Origin: Methanotrichaceae archaeon | GTDB lineage: Archaea; Halobacteriota; Methanosarcinia; Methanotrichales; Methanotrichaceae | Direction of reading: 5' to 3' | Length of the DNA stretch: 5,589 nt | Assembly (NCBI GenBank): GCA_013329455.1 | Contig: DUKF01000006.1 | Location: forward strand, 1-5,589 | Shown here: in pieces, positions 1 to 5,065 of the stretch | How the letters are laid out: each line of letters begins with the position of its first letter | Position numbering within the stretch: the stretch's first letter is position 1 | The notes under the pieces: generated by a model | Database searches by the model: none | Told to the model about the DNA's origin: nothing | Seen by the model: only the letters and a program-made list of their open reading frames with translations | Made by a program: the position numbers and the translations under genes

Positions 1-182
1 GGGGTATTCAATTCAAAATCAATTGATTGGAGATCTTTGAAGCGATGCGATCTGGCGAAAACCCTGTTGACGGGGTGCATGTTATGATGATGAATATTGC
101 ATTCCCGGTCGCCACCTCGCCTCTTCCCGGTCACGAACTATATTTAGCTGGAGGACGGAAAAGCCCCCGAGGGCCAAATCTC
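1..182. other. Upstream non-coding region with no gene seen
   Basis: This stretch holds a 12-base perfect palindrome AATCAATTGATT at 17-28, a short AT-rich patch and the TATA box described separately. One frame is open from the left edge to a stop at 85-87 and could be the tail of an upstream gene, but its 28 residues show no recognisable feature. The left edge of the window may cut an intergenic region. Confidence 0.3.
139..146 (+). promoter_or_regulatory. Probable archaeal TATA box of the AEC transporter gene
   Basis: TATATTTA is a close match to the archaeal TATA element. Transcription would start about 22-27 bases beyond its centre, near 165-170, giving a leader of about 15 bases that carries the GAGGG at 169-173 ahead of the GTG at 183. 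The box lies inside the longer open frame from 27, which argues against that long start. This is pattern recognition, not a mapped start. Confidence 0.45.
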
Positions 183-1142
183 GTGATCTCCATCTACTCC
201 AGCCTCTTGCAGTCCTTAGCGATCATAGTGGGGCTGATCCTGGTAAGTCTCCTTTTGAGGAAAAAGTCGATCATCTCTGAAGAGCAGAGGCCGGTCTTCG
301 GGAGGCTCGTGACCGACTTCGCCCTGCCAGCCCTGATATTTTCAGGGCTTGCTAGGCAGAGCTTTGAGACGGAGGAGCTAGTCGCCGTTGGCATCATGGC
401 CACTGCCCTTCTGATCTGCATGTTCCTGGGGTGGATTGGCGGAAAAGCCCTCGGTCTGAAAGCTGGCCAGCTTGGAGCCTTCATTTTGGTCGCGGCCTTC
501 GGAAGCTCCTCGACCCTCGGCTACGCCCTGATCGGCCAGGCATTCCCGAATGATCCCGCAACCCTCGCTGAGGCCGTGGTCATAAGCGAGCTTGGCGTCG
601 GCATCCTCATATTCACGGTCGGGGTGGCGGTGGCCATCTTCTTCGGCCAGGGAGCTGGCGGCTCATTGACCTCGGGGTTGAGGACGTTCCTGAAGTCGCC
701 GATATTCATATCCCTGATCCTGGGGCTCGCCTTCTCGTTCCTCAAGCTCTCCCCGACAAACCCCGTCTTCAAGACCGCCCTCGACCTCCTCTTTCGGATG
801 CTGGACGTCATAGGCGGCTCCCTTGTGATCTTCGTCGCTCTTGCGATCGCCCTCATGCTCAAGCCGATACCCCTCAAAAAATTGAGCCACCTGATCATTG
901 TCGTGGCGTTGATAAAGCTCTTAGCAAAACCACTGATCGCCTTTGCGATGGCCGAGACCGAAACCCTTCCCATGACGGTGACCGAGATCCTATTGATCGA
1001 GGCTGCGATGCCCTCGGGGACGGTGGCCGCGGTTCTGGCAGACCGGTACGGCTGCGACGGGTCGATCGCCTCGGCTCTGGTCATCGCCACCTACGGCCTG
1101 AGCCTGGTGACGATCCCTCTGATCATGCTGCTCACAATTTAG
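183..1142 (+). CDS. AEC-family (auxin efflux carrier type) membrane transporter
   Basis: Secondary transporter of the AEC/bile-acid-arsenite-riboflavin fold in the cytoplasmic membrane. Characterised members move small carboxylates or amino acids, but the substrate here cannot be read from sequence. With the GTG start the product is 319 residues, the usual family length, and hydropathy by eye gives ten helices near 7-25, 42-58, 65-85, 97-118, 131-154, 172-190, 209-226, 234-256, 264-285 and 296-318. Family signatures seen are the proline-broken segment FALPALIF (46-53) and EAAMPSGT (273-280) in the ninth helix. I chose GTG 183 because GAGGG (169-173) lies nine bases upstream, a TATATTTA box sits at 139-146, and the product then starts directly at the first helix. 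The frame is open back to a TTG at 27, but those 52 codons are polar, lack family features and would lie upstream of the probable transcription start. The next gene begins 86 bases downstream. Confidence 0.9.
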   Translation: MISIYSSLLQSLAIIVGLILVSLLLRKKSIISEEQRPVFGRLVTDFALPALIFSGLARQSFETEELVAVGIMATALLICMFLGWIGGKALGLKAGQLGAFILVAAFGSSSTLGYALIGQAFPNDPATLAEAVVISELGVGILIFTVGVAVAIFFGQGAGGSLTSGLRTFLKSPIFISLILGLAFSFLKLSPTNPVFKTALDLLFRMLDVIGGSLVIFVALAIALMLKPIPLKKLSHLIIVVALIKLLAKPLIAFAMAETETLPMTVTEILLIEAAMPSGTVAAVLADRYGCDGSIASALVIATYGLSLVTIPLIMLLTI

Positions 1143-1152
1143 AGGAGAGAGG

Positions 1153-1158
1153 TATAAG
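1153..1158 (+). promoter_or_regulatory. Weak TATA-like element before the radical SAM gene
   Basis: TATAAG sits in a purine-rich stretch (GAGAGGTATAAGGCGAGAG) just after the transporter stop. If used, transcription would begin near 1180 and leave a leader of about 50 bases. There is no T-run between the two genes, so readthrough from the transporter gene is equally possible. Confidence 0.25.
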
Positions 1159-1228
1159 GCGAGAGAGTTCAGTCTGCCAGCAAAATGAAATGATACGAAC
1201 CGGGTGACGAAAATTATGGAGACGATCG

Positions 1229-2659
1229 ATGAAGAGTGACGAGCCCGAAAAGCCGGATAGAAGCGGCCACGACGAGAGGGCTGTGCCGCCGAGGGTCCTG
1301 TTCACTACCGCATATCGGAACGAGAAGGAACCCTACGACTACATCGGCGCCAACTCTCGGTCGAGGTGGTTTAGGTTCCGCTGGCCTCGAAACCAGTCCT
1401 TCGGCCTTCGTTTCCTCAAACAGAACATCCCCGAGCTTGAGATCATGGAGTTTCCAACCTTTGACGAGTACCAAAAGAAGCTCGACGAGGGCTGGGATGT
1501 CGTCGGCCTCTCCTTTTACCTGAGCGAGACTGAGGAAGCCCTGAAGATGGCAGATTTCGCCCGGGCGAGCGGCACAGTCGGCGAGGTCTGGGCCGGGAAC
1601 TACGGCGCACTTACCCCGGAGATCGGGGATAAGTTCGACAAGGTCTTCGTCGGTTACGCAGAAAACCAGGTAGCCCCCCATTTCAACCGGACGGTCGAGA
1701 GGATCGTCCACCCGCCCCTGATCGAGTACCTGGACACCTCCTTCGGACTGAAGCTGAACATCTACGGGGCCCTATTCACCATCAGGGGCTGCAGCGTCGG
1801 CTGCAAGTTCTGCCAGGCACCCTGTTTCTGCAATAAGCCCAGCCCCCTGCCCCTGGAGAGCATCGAGAAAGTTCTATCCTACTACAAAGACCACAAAATC
1901 AACGTGGTGGTGATCGAGGACGAGAGCTTCGGCGCAAACCGGAAGCACGCCGACAAAGTCGTCGACCTCCTCGACGAGTACGAGATGGTCTGGGGCTGCA
2001 TGGCAAGAGCCGACTACCTTCGAGACAAGATCGACGAGTGGGCAGAGATGAGGCAGATGCCCCGAAAGCTCAGCGGCAAGAGGCGAAACCCCGTCAGCGG
2101 CTTTGGCGGCGCTGCCATCGGGATCGAGAACTTTCACCAGGAGGTCCTCGACGACGTTACGAAAAGGGAACGGACCGAGGAGATCCTGGAGACGGTCGAG
2201 AAGCTCCAGAGGCACGGCCTGGGCACCGTCGGCTACTACATGATCGGCTTTGCGAGCGATACAAAAGAGTCGATAAATGAAGACATCGGAAAGCTCGCCT
2301 CCCTCAAGCTCGACCTAAGCCAAATCTGCGTTCTGACCCCTCTACCAAAGACGCCGCTCTGGGAAGAGATCGAAGAGAAGTACGGGATATTCGACCGTGA
2401 TTACCACCATTACGACGGAAAGCACCTGGTCTGGAACCATCCAAATATCTCTTCCGAGGAGATGGAACAGATCCTCGACTGGTCGATGAGAAAAGTCAAC
2501 CCCCGGACTGCGCCCTTTAGGTCGTCGGCGAGGATCTGGACGAACGCCTACCGCTGCGCAGGCCTTGCCGGCATGAGAGAGATCTTCTCTTACATCTTCA
2601 GGGCGAACAGGTTCGACTACCGACAGGATCCAAGAATGCTCGAAGTGGAGTTGGAGTGA
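1229..2659 (+). CDS. Radical SAM protein with B12-binding-like N-terminal domain
   Basis: A 476-residue radical SAM enzyme of unassigned reaction, predicted cytoplasmic. Residues 20-160 resemble the N-terminal cobalamin-binding-type Rossmann domain of the BchE/HpnJ-like superfamily, with DVVGLSFYLSET (90-101) and WAGNYGALTPEI...DKVFVGYAE (121-145) in the places where those proteins have the GG-HPT and GE motifs. However, the DxHxxG cobalamin ligand motif is not visible, so B12 binding is uncertain. The radical SAM core starts with RGCSVGCKFC, where C188, C192 and C195 form CxxxCxxC, followed by extra cysteines C199 and C201. Downstream signatures are DESFGANR (231-238), IGIENFHQEVLD (298-309), YYMIGFASDTKESI (336-349) and the TPLPKTPLW strand-loop (370-378). 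A basic insert rich in R and K (about 274-287) precedes the IGIE strand. The start is set by GGAG at 1218-1221, seven bases before ATG 1229. Neighbours give no clear substrate hint. The family is recognised; the function is not. Confidence 0.9.
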   Translation: MKSDEPEKPDRSGHDERAVPPRVLFTTAYRNEKEPYDYIGANSRSRWFRFRWPRNQSFGLRFLKQNIPELEIMEFPTFDEYQKKLDEGWDVVGLSFYLSETEEALKMADFARASGTVGEVWAGNYGALTPEIGDKFDKVFVGYAENQVAPHFNRTVERIVHPPLIEYLDTSFGLKLNIYGALFTIRGCSVGCKFCQAPCFCNKPSPLPLESIEKVLSYYKDHKINVVVIEDESFGANRKHADKVVDLLDEYEMVWGCMARADYLRDKIDEWAEMRQMPRKLSGKRRNPVSGFGGAAIGIENFHQEVLDDVTKRERTEEILETVEKLQRHGLGTVGYYMIGFASDTKESINEDIGKLASLKLDLSQICVLTPLPKTPLWEEIEEKYGIFDRDYHHYDGKHLVWNHPNISSEEMEQILDWSMRKVNPRTAPFRSSARIWTNAYRCAGLAGMREIFSYIFRANRFDYRQDPRMLEVELE

Positions 2660-2713
2660 GGCCGGAAACAGGTTTGATGGTGAGCCCGCCCAAAATTCCG
2701 ATGGGGTCGAGTG

Positions 2714-2720
2714 TTTTATC
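2714..2720 (+). promoter_or_regulatory. Weak TATA-like element before the deacetylase-family gene
   Basis: TTTTATC is the only AT-rich octamer-like stretch in the 142-base gap between the radical SAM and deacetylase genes. It would place the transcription start near 2742 and give a 60-base leader. The match to the archaeal consensus is modest. No terminator-like T-run separates it from the preceding gene. Confidence 0.22.
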
Positions 2721-2788
2721 GAATAACCCGCTGCTTGCTACAGGGTGCGCCGCCGCCAGTTTGACCGCAAACCCGAATATGATGGAAC

Positions 2789-2795
2789 GGGAGGT
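2789..2795 (+). promoter_or_regulatory. Strong Shine-Dalgarno that fixes the deacetylase start
   Basis: GGGAGGT lies six bases before ATG 2802 and matches the archaeal 16S 3' end (GGAGGTGA complement). It supports the internal ATG over the GTG at 2745, which would be the longest reading. Confidence 0.75.
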
Positions 2796-2801
2796 CGAAT
2801 C

Positions 2802-3563
2802 ATGAGGATAGTATATTCAAAAAAGTTCGAAGACCGATACCATACTAACCCGGTGGAGAACCCCGATCGAGCTAGATTGCCCGCCCGGGAGCTGGAAGGC
2901 CGCGAGTTTGTGGAGCCGGTGCCCGCAAGCCTGGATGACGTATCAAAAGTCCACAGCAAAGAGCACATCGAGATGGTGAGGAAGAGGGGGATGCTAAAGC
3001 CCGCTCTCCTCGCAGCCGGAGGCGCCTGCCTGGCCGCAGAGCTCGCCCTGAATGGTGAGACAGCCTTCGCCCTGATCCGGCCTCCGGGCCACCACGCCTC
3101 GGCCACCCACGCCTGGGGCATGTGCTACTTCAACAACATGGCCGTGGCCATCAAGAAGATAGAGGACAAGATAGGAAAAGTGCTGATAATCGACATCGAT
3201 CTCCACTTTGGCGACGGCACCGTCAGCATATTCCGGTGGGATGAGAAGGTGAAGATCGCAAACGTTGGCGCCATCGACATGGGGTTTGATTACCTGAAAC
3301 TCGACAGGAGCGGATACCTGAACCAGGTCGAAAATGCGCTTGAAATGCACGACTTCGATCTCGTGGCGATCTCTGCGGGCTTTGACACCTACATGGAGGA
3401 CTGGGGTGGCCTTCTCGCCATCGAGGACTACAAGGAGATCGGCCGGATCATCAAGGTGTGGGCGGAGAAAAAGTGCGACGGACGGCGCTTTGCCATCCTT
3501 GAGGGCGGGTACCACTCCGATTTGAGGCTCTGCGTCAAGAGCTTCGTTCAGGGTTTTGAGTGA
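2802..3563 (+). CDS. Compact histone-deacetylase-family zinc amidohydrolase
   Basis: A 253-residue arginase/deacetylase-fold hydrolase of the HDAC / acetoin utilization (AcuC) / acetylpolyamine amidohydrolase superfamily, expected to remove acetyl or similar acyl groups from amines. Zinc site and catalysis are intact: the tandem histidines of RPPGHHAS are H97 and H98, DIDLHFGDGT supplies D133 and H135, SAGFD supplies D195, and LEGGY carries the usual tyrosine Y237. FNNMAVAIK (110-118) is also typical. It is shorter than ordinary members (usually over 300 residues) because the stretch between DGT (138-140) and SAGFD (191-195), which normally holds the long substrate-rim loop, is only about 50 residues. 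The start ATG 2802 has a strong GGGAGGT (2789-2795) six bases upstream; a GTG at 2745 in the same frame lacks one and adds 19 residues of no family character. Substrate could be an acetylated small amine or protein lysine; the sequence does not decide. Confidence 0.9.
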   Translation: MRIVYSKKFEDRYHTNPVENPDRARLPARELEGREFVEPVPASLDDVSKVHSKEHIEMVRKRGMLKPALLAAGGACLAAELALNGETAFALIRPPGHHASATHAWGMCYFNNMAVAIKKIEDKIGKVLIIDIDLHFGDGTVSIFRWDEKVKIANVGAIDMGFDYLKLDRSGYLNQVENALEMHDFDLVAISAGFDTYMEDWGGLLAIEDYKEIGRIIKVWAEKKCDGRRFAILEGGYHSDLRLCVKSFVQGFE

Positions 3564-3588
3564 GGCTGCAAAGCTGCTTTTCTGGTCG

Positions 3589-3627
3589 GCCTTCCTGCCT
3601 TGGAAAGGCACCTATGCCCCTTCGGGC
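3589..3627 (+). other. Two tandem hairpins after the deacetylase gene
   Basis: The first can form GCCTTCC (3589-3595) against GGAAAGGC (3602-3609) with one bulged A and a six-base loop. The second is GCCC (3616-3619) against GGGC (3624-3627) with a CTTC loop. They start 25 bases after the stop codon and are not followed by a T-run, so they may stabilise the 3' end of the message or slow the polymerase rather than terminate by themselves. Confidence 0.3.
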
Positions 3628-3723
3628 TCAATATCCGGAATCAGTCCACAGGTTATGGCAGCGTTTAGCATCGGCTTGCATCCTTTGCCCGTCAGAAAGG
3701 ACCGAACTTTTCGGCAAAAGAGA

Positions 3724-3730
3724 CTTAAAG
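3724..3730 (+). promoter_or_regulatory. Probable TATA box of the desulforedoxin gene
   Basis: CTTAAAG, preceded by the purine-rich GGCAAAAGAGA, resembles an archaeal BRE plus TATA element. Transcription would start near 3752, only a few bases before AGGTGA (3756-3761), giving a very short leader. An inverted repeat CCGAA-CTT-TTCGG (3702-3714) lies directly upstream and could be a regulator site. Confidence 0.35.
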
Positions 3731-3755
3731 TAAAAAGCGACAAACCTAAAGTCAG

Positions 3756-3761
3756 AGGTGA
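3756..3761 (+). promoter_or_regulatory. Shine-Dalgarno of the desulforedoxin gene
   Basis: AGGTGA is complementary to the archaeal 16S 3' end and lies six bases before ATG 3768. It is one of the main reasons to accept such a short gene. Confidence 0.75.
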
Positions 3762-3767
3762 GACGAA

Positions 3768-3890
3768 ATGACAAAAGTTGGTGAGGTCTACAGGTGCGAG
3801 GTCTGCGGCAACGTGGTTGAGGTCAAGGAAGCTGGTGCAGGCCAGCTTGTCTGCTGCGGAAAGCCGATGGTTCTGGCAAAAGAAGCGTGA
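3768..3890 (+). CDS. dsr: Desulforedoxin (stand-alone FeS4 protein)
   Basis: A 40-residue protein that matches the desulforedoxin of Desulfovibrio gigas and the N-terminal domain of desulfoferrodoxin almost end to end: [16 protein letters not shown] (4-19), then [12 protein letters not shown] (23-34). C10, C13, C29 and C30 give the C-X2-C...CC pattern that binds one Fe in a distorted tetrahedral FeS4 site; the known protein is a homodimer. In anaerobes this domain carries electrons and is linked to superoxide or peroxide defence, but no superoxide-reductase (neelaredoxin) domain follows here. The start is certain: AGGTGA (3756-3761) lies six bases before the ATG. The gene is flanked by a probable promoter and an eight-T terminator, so it is likely transcribed alone. 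It is easily missed because of its length. The gene symbol follows the D. gigas name and should not be confused with dissimilatory sulfite reductase. Confidence 0.93.
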   Translation: MTKVGEVYRCEVCGNVVEVKEAGAGQLVCCGKPMVLAKEA

Positions 3891-3904
3891 CCGATTCGAA
3901 AATC

Positions 3905-3919
3905 CGCATTTTTTTTGCG
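3905..3919 (+). terminator. T-run terminator after the desulforedoxin gene
   Basis: Eight consecutive T (3909-3916) begin 19 bases after the stop codon. Archaeal polymerase terminates on T-runs in the coding strand without needing a hairpin. The run is flanked by CGCA (3905-3908) and TGCG (3916-3919), which are complementary, so a weak stem is also possible. Confidence 0.6.
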
Positions 3920-3951
3920 TTGGCGACAATTTTAAAGCTGAAAACAACAAA

Positions 3952-3959
3952 TTTAAAAG
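3952..3959 (+). promoter_or_regulatory. Candidate distal TATA box upstream of marker 9
   Basis: TTTAAAAG preceded by AACAACAAA looks like a BRE plus TATA element. Transcription would begin near 3981 and give a leader of about 115 bases. A second similar stretch, AATTTTAAAG, is at 3928-3937. The AT-rich gap 3900-4005 therefore offers several alternatives, and only one needs to be used. Confidence 0.3.
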
Positions 3960-3992
3960 AGATTTCTTCGCTTGATAAAACTTTTGGTGTAG

Positions 3993-4000
3993 TATTATAA
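3993..4000 (+). promoter_or_regulatory. Candidate proximal TATA box of marker 9 operon
   Basis: TATTATAA followed by AAA is the closest TATA-like site to the marker 9 gene. The predicted transcription start near 4020-4024 falls at the left foot of a hairpin (4021-4038), leaving a leader of about 60-75 bases before the coding frame. Confidence 0.4.
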
Positions 4001-4020
4001 AAACATCATGCAACTGATAT

Positions 4021-4038
4021 GGGACCGAATACGATCCC
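4021..4038 (+). other. Hairpin in the marker 9 leader
   Basis: GGGACCG (4021-4027) can pair with CGATCCC (4032-4038) around an AATA loop: six of seven positions pair, with one C/A mismatch. It lies where the message would begin if the TATA at 3993 is used. CTGATATG occurs as a direct repeat at 4014-4021 and 4055-4062, bracketing the hairpin. I do not recognise a known riboswitch. Confidence 0.35.
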
Positions 4039-4068
4039 CGATTAGGCCGAAAAGCTGATATGTCAACC

Positions 4069-4083
4069 AGGAGAGTCGTCATG
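4069..4083 (+). promoter_or_regulatory. Shine-Dalgarno plus ATG out of frame with marker 9
   Basis: AGGAGAG (4069-4075) followed after five bases by ATG (4081-4083) is the best translation start in this gap, but its frame is not that of the marker 9 body and stops at 4219-4221 after 46 codons. Its first eight codons read MGPDIDVE. Omitting one A of the AAAA at 4103-4106 would continue into IGYMNLDDPV of the main frame. It is either the true start displaced by an indel, a recoding site, or a leader frame. Confidence 0.5.
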
Positions 4084-4096
4084 GGGCCCGACATTG

Positions 4097-5065
4097 ATGT
4101 TGAAAATCGGATACATGAATCTGGACGATCCTGTTGCGATCATATCACCGAATGGTTCCCGCAATCTGGGCAGCTTCAATGGCTCGGCAGGCCTGATCAT
4201 GCTGGGACGCTTCAACCTTGACGAGGTCACCCCCTCTGAAATAAAGATGGCGATGGATCAGCGTCGCACCCGGTCCGCCCTGGGTTTTTCAACGGTTGGG
4301 GGAAAACTCGAAGATCTGACAGAGACGGCGAAGATGGCGGCTCAAGAGGGGCGCCTCATGGAAGTGGAACTTCCCCTAACGGACGGGACCGCCGACCTCG
4401 TCAAAGCGATTAAAAATTCGGGCGCCACCCTCTCGGTCAGAGTAAAGCCCGACGCCGTTGAGGATTTGAGATCGTTGGCTCGGGAACTGAAGGAAGCGGG
4501 CGCCGACCTCCTCCATCTAGACCTTCGGGGCCTTGGCCCCATGGCGCCCAAAATCGTGAAGAAGATATCCGATGGCGGAGCGCCTCCATTGATGATCAGG
4601 TGCGATGTCGGCGACTTCCAGGACGCAAGGAACATCCTCTCGATGGGAGCTGATATGATATCCCTCTCCGACGATGCCGACCCCGAGTTCGTCGCCTGGC
4701 TCACTGAAACCCTTAAGAAGTTTCACGATCTTGTGGGCTGGTACAATGCTCCAAAGCACATCTGTTCCGGGGGGGACCTGCGAGGCATGGCCTTCTGCTG
4801 CCCGCCGGTGAAAAACTGCCCACTACTCGGAGCCCTCAAGAAAGTCGGCATCTCTCCCGAAGAGTTCGTCGACAGGAAGCTCGCGCTGACAAGAGGCACG
4901 CCGCTGGAGCCCGGCGATGGAACGTGCTTTGGAAGCCTAGCCTGGTGCTGTAAGATCACAAAGCCTTGTTTCATGAGGGACGCGGTCCTTGATAGGCACG
5001 GGATCGCTCCCGACGAGTACATGAGGCTGAAGAAGAAGCTGTCTGAGGATTTGCTGAAGGCATGA
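4097..5065 (+). CDS. Methanogenesis marker protein 9 (DHOD-like barrel, Cys-rich C-terminus)
   Basis: A 322-residue protein of unknown function conserved in methanogens. Residues 1-205 resemble the FMN-binding TIM barrel of dihydroorotate dehydrogenase: DDPVAII (10-16) at the usual first strand, AGLIMLGRFNLDEVT (31-45), LSVRVKP (112-118), GADLLHLDLRG (135-145) and MGADMISL (183-190). The C-terminal marker 9 block follows: C223, C234, C235, C241 and, in a second similar module, C277, C284, C285, C291, each module ending in a helix with (I)(S/A)P(E/D)E(F/Y). These suggest bound metal or Fe-S clusters, which is inference. The start is unsettled: ATG 4097 and TTG 4094 lack a ribosome site, while a good one serves an out-of-frame ATG at 4081, so the true N-terminus may be eight residues (MGPDIDVE) joined by a one-base shift. 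The next gene overlaps by ATGA. The 206-base gap upstream holds TATA candidates and a leader hairpin. Confidence 0.88.
   Translation: MLKIGYMNLDDPVAIISPNGSRNLGSFNGSAGLIMLGRFNLDEVTPSEIKMAMDQRRTRSALGFSTVGGKLEDLTETAKMAAQEGRLMEVELPLTDGTADLVKAIKNSGATLSVRVKPDAVEDLRSLARELKEAGADLLHLDLRGLGPMAPKIVKKISDGGAPPLMIRCDVGDFQDARNILSMGADMISLSDDADPEFVAWLTETLKKFHDLVGWYNAPKHICSGGDLRGMAFCCPPVKNCPLLGALKKVGISPEEFVDRKLALTRGTPLEPGDGTCFGSLAWCCKITKPCFMRDAVLDRHGIAPDEYMRLKKKLSEDLLKA

Noticed and set aside
17..28. Perfect 12-base palindrome AATCAATTGATT as an operator
   Set aside because: About one such palindrome is expected by chance in a window this long, and it lies over 110 bases from the probable TATA box with no second copy.
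27..182. A 52-codon N-terminal extension of the AEC transporter from a TTG at 27
   Set aside because: It is polar and has no family character, contains the probable TATA box at 139-146, and has no convincing ribosome site at 27. The GTG at 183 gives the usual family length.
521..1090. A 189-codon minus-strand frame opposite the transporter
   Set aside because: Its composition is that of an antisense copy of membrane-protein codons, with no supporting start signal or domain.
2745..2801. GTG start 19 codons upstream for the deacetylase gene
   Set aside because: There is no ribosome site before it, the added residues are unlike the family, and GGGAGGT directly precedes ATG 2802.
2994..3611. 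A 205-codon frame on the minus strand opposite the deacetylase gene
   Set aside because: It is a shadow of a GC-rich gene: the + strand protein has a complete catalytic motif set and the antisense product has none.
3556..3771. A 71-codon + strand frame bridging the deacetylase and desulforedoxin genes
   Set aside because: It starts with TTG inside the deacetylase end, shows no domain, and runs over the hairpins and the probable promoter. Its stop overlapping the next ATG looks accidental.
3612..4094. A 160-codon frame on the minus strand across the desulforedoxin gene and its flanks
   Set aside because: It crosses an AT-rich intergenic region, the T-run and an opposing well-supported gene, and has no recognisable motif.
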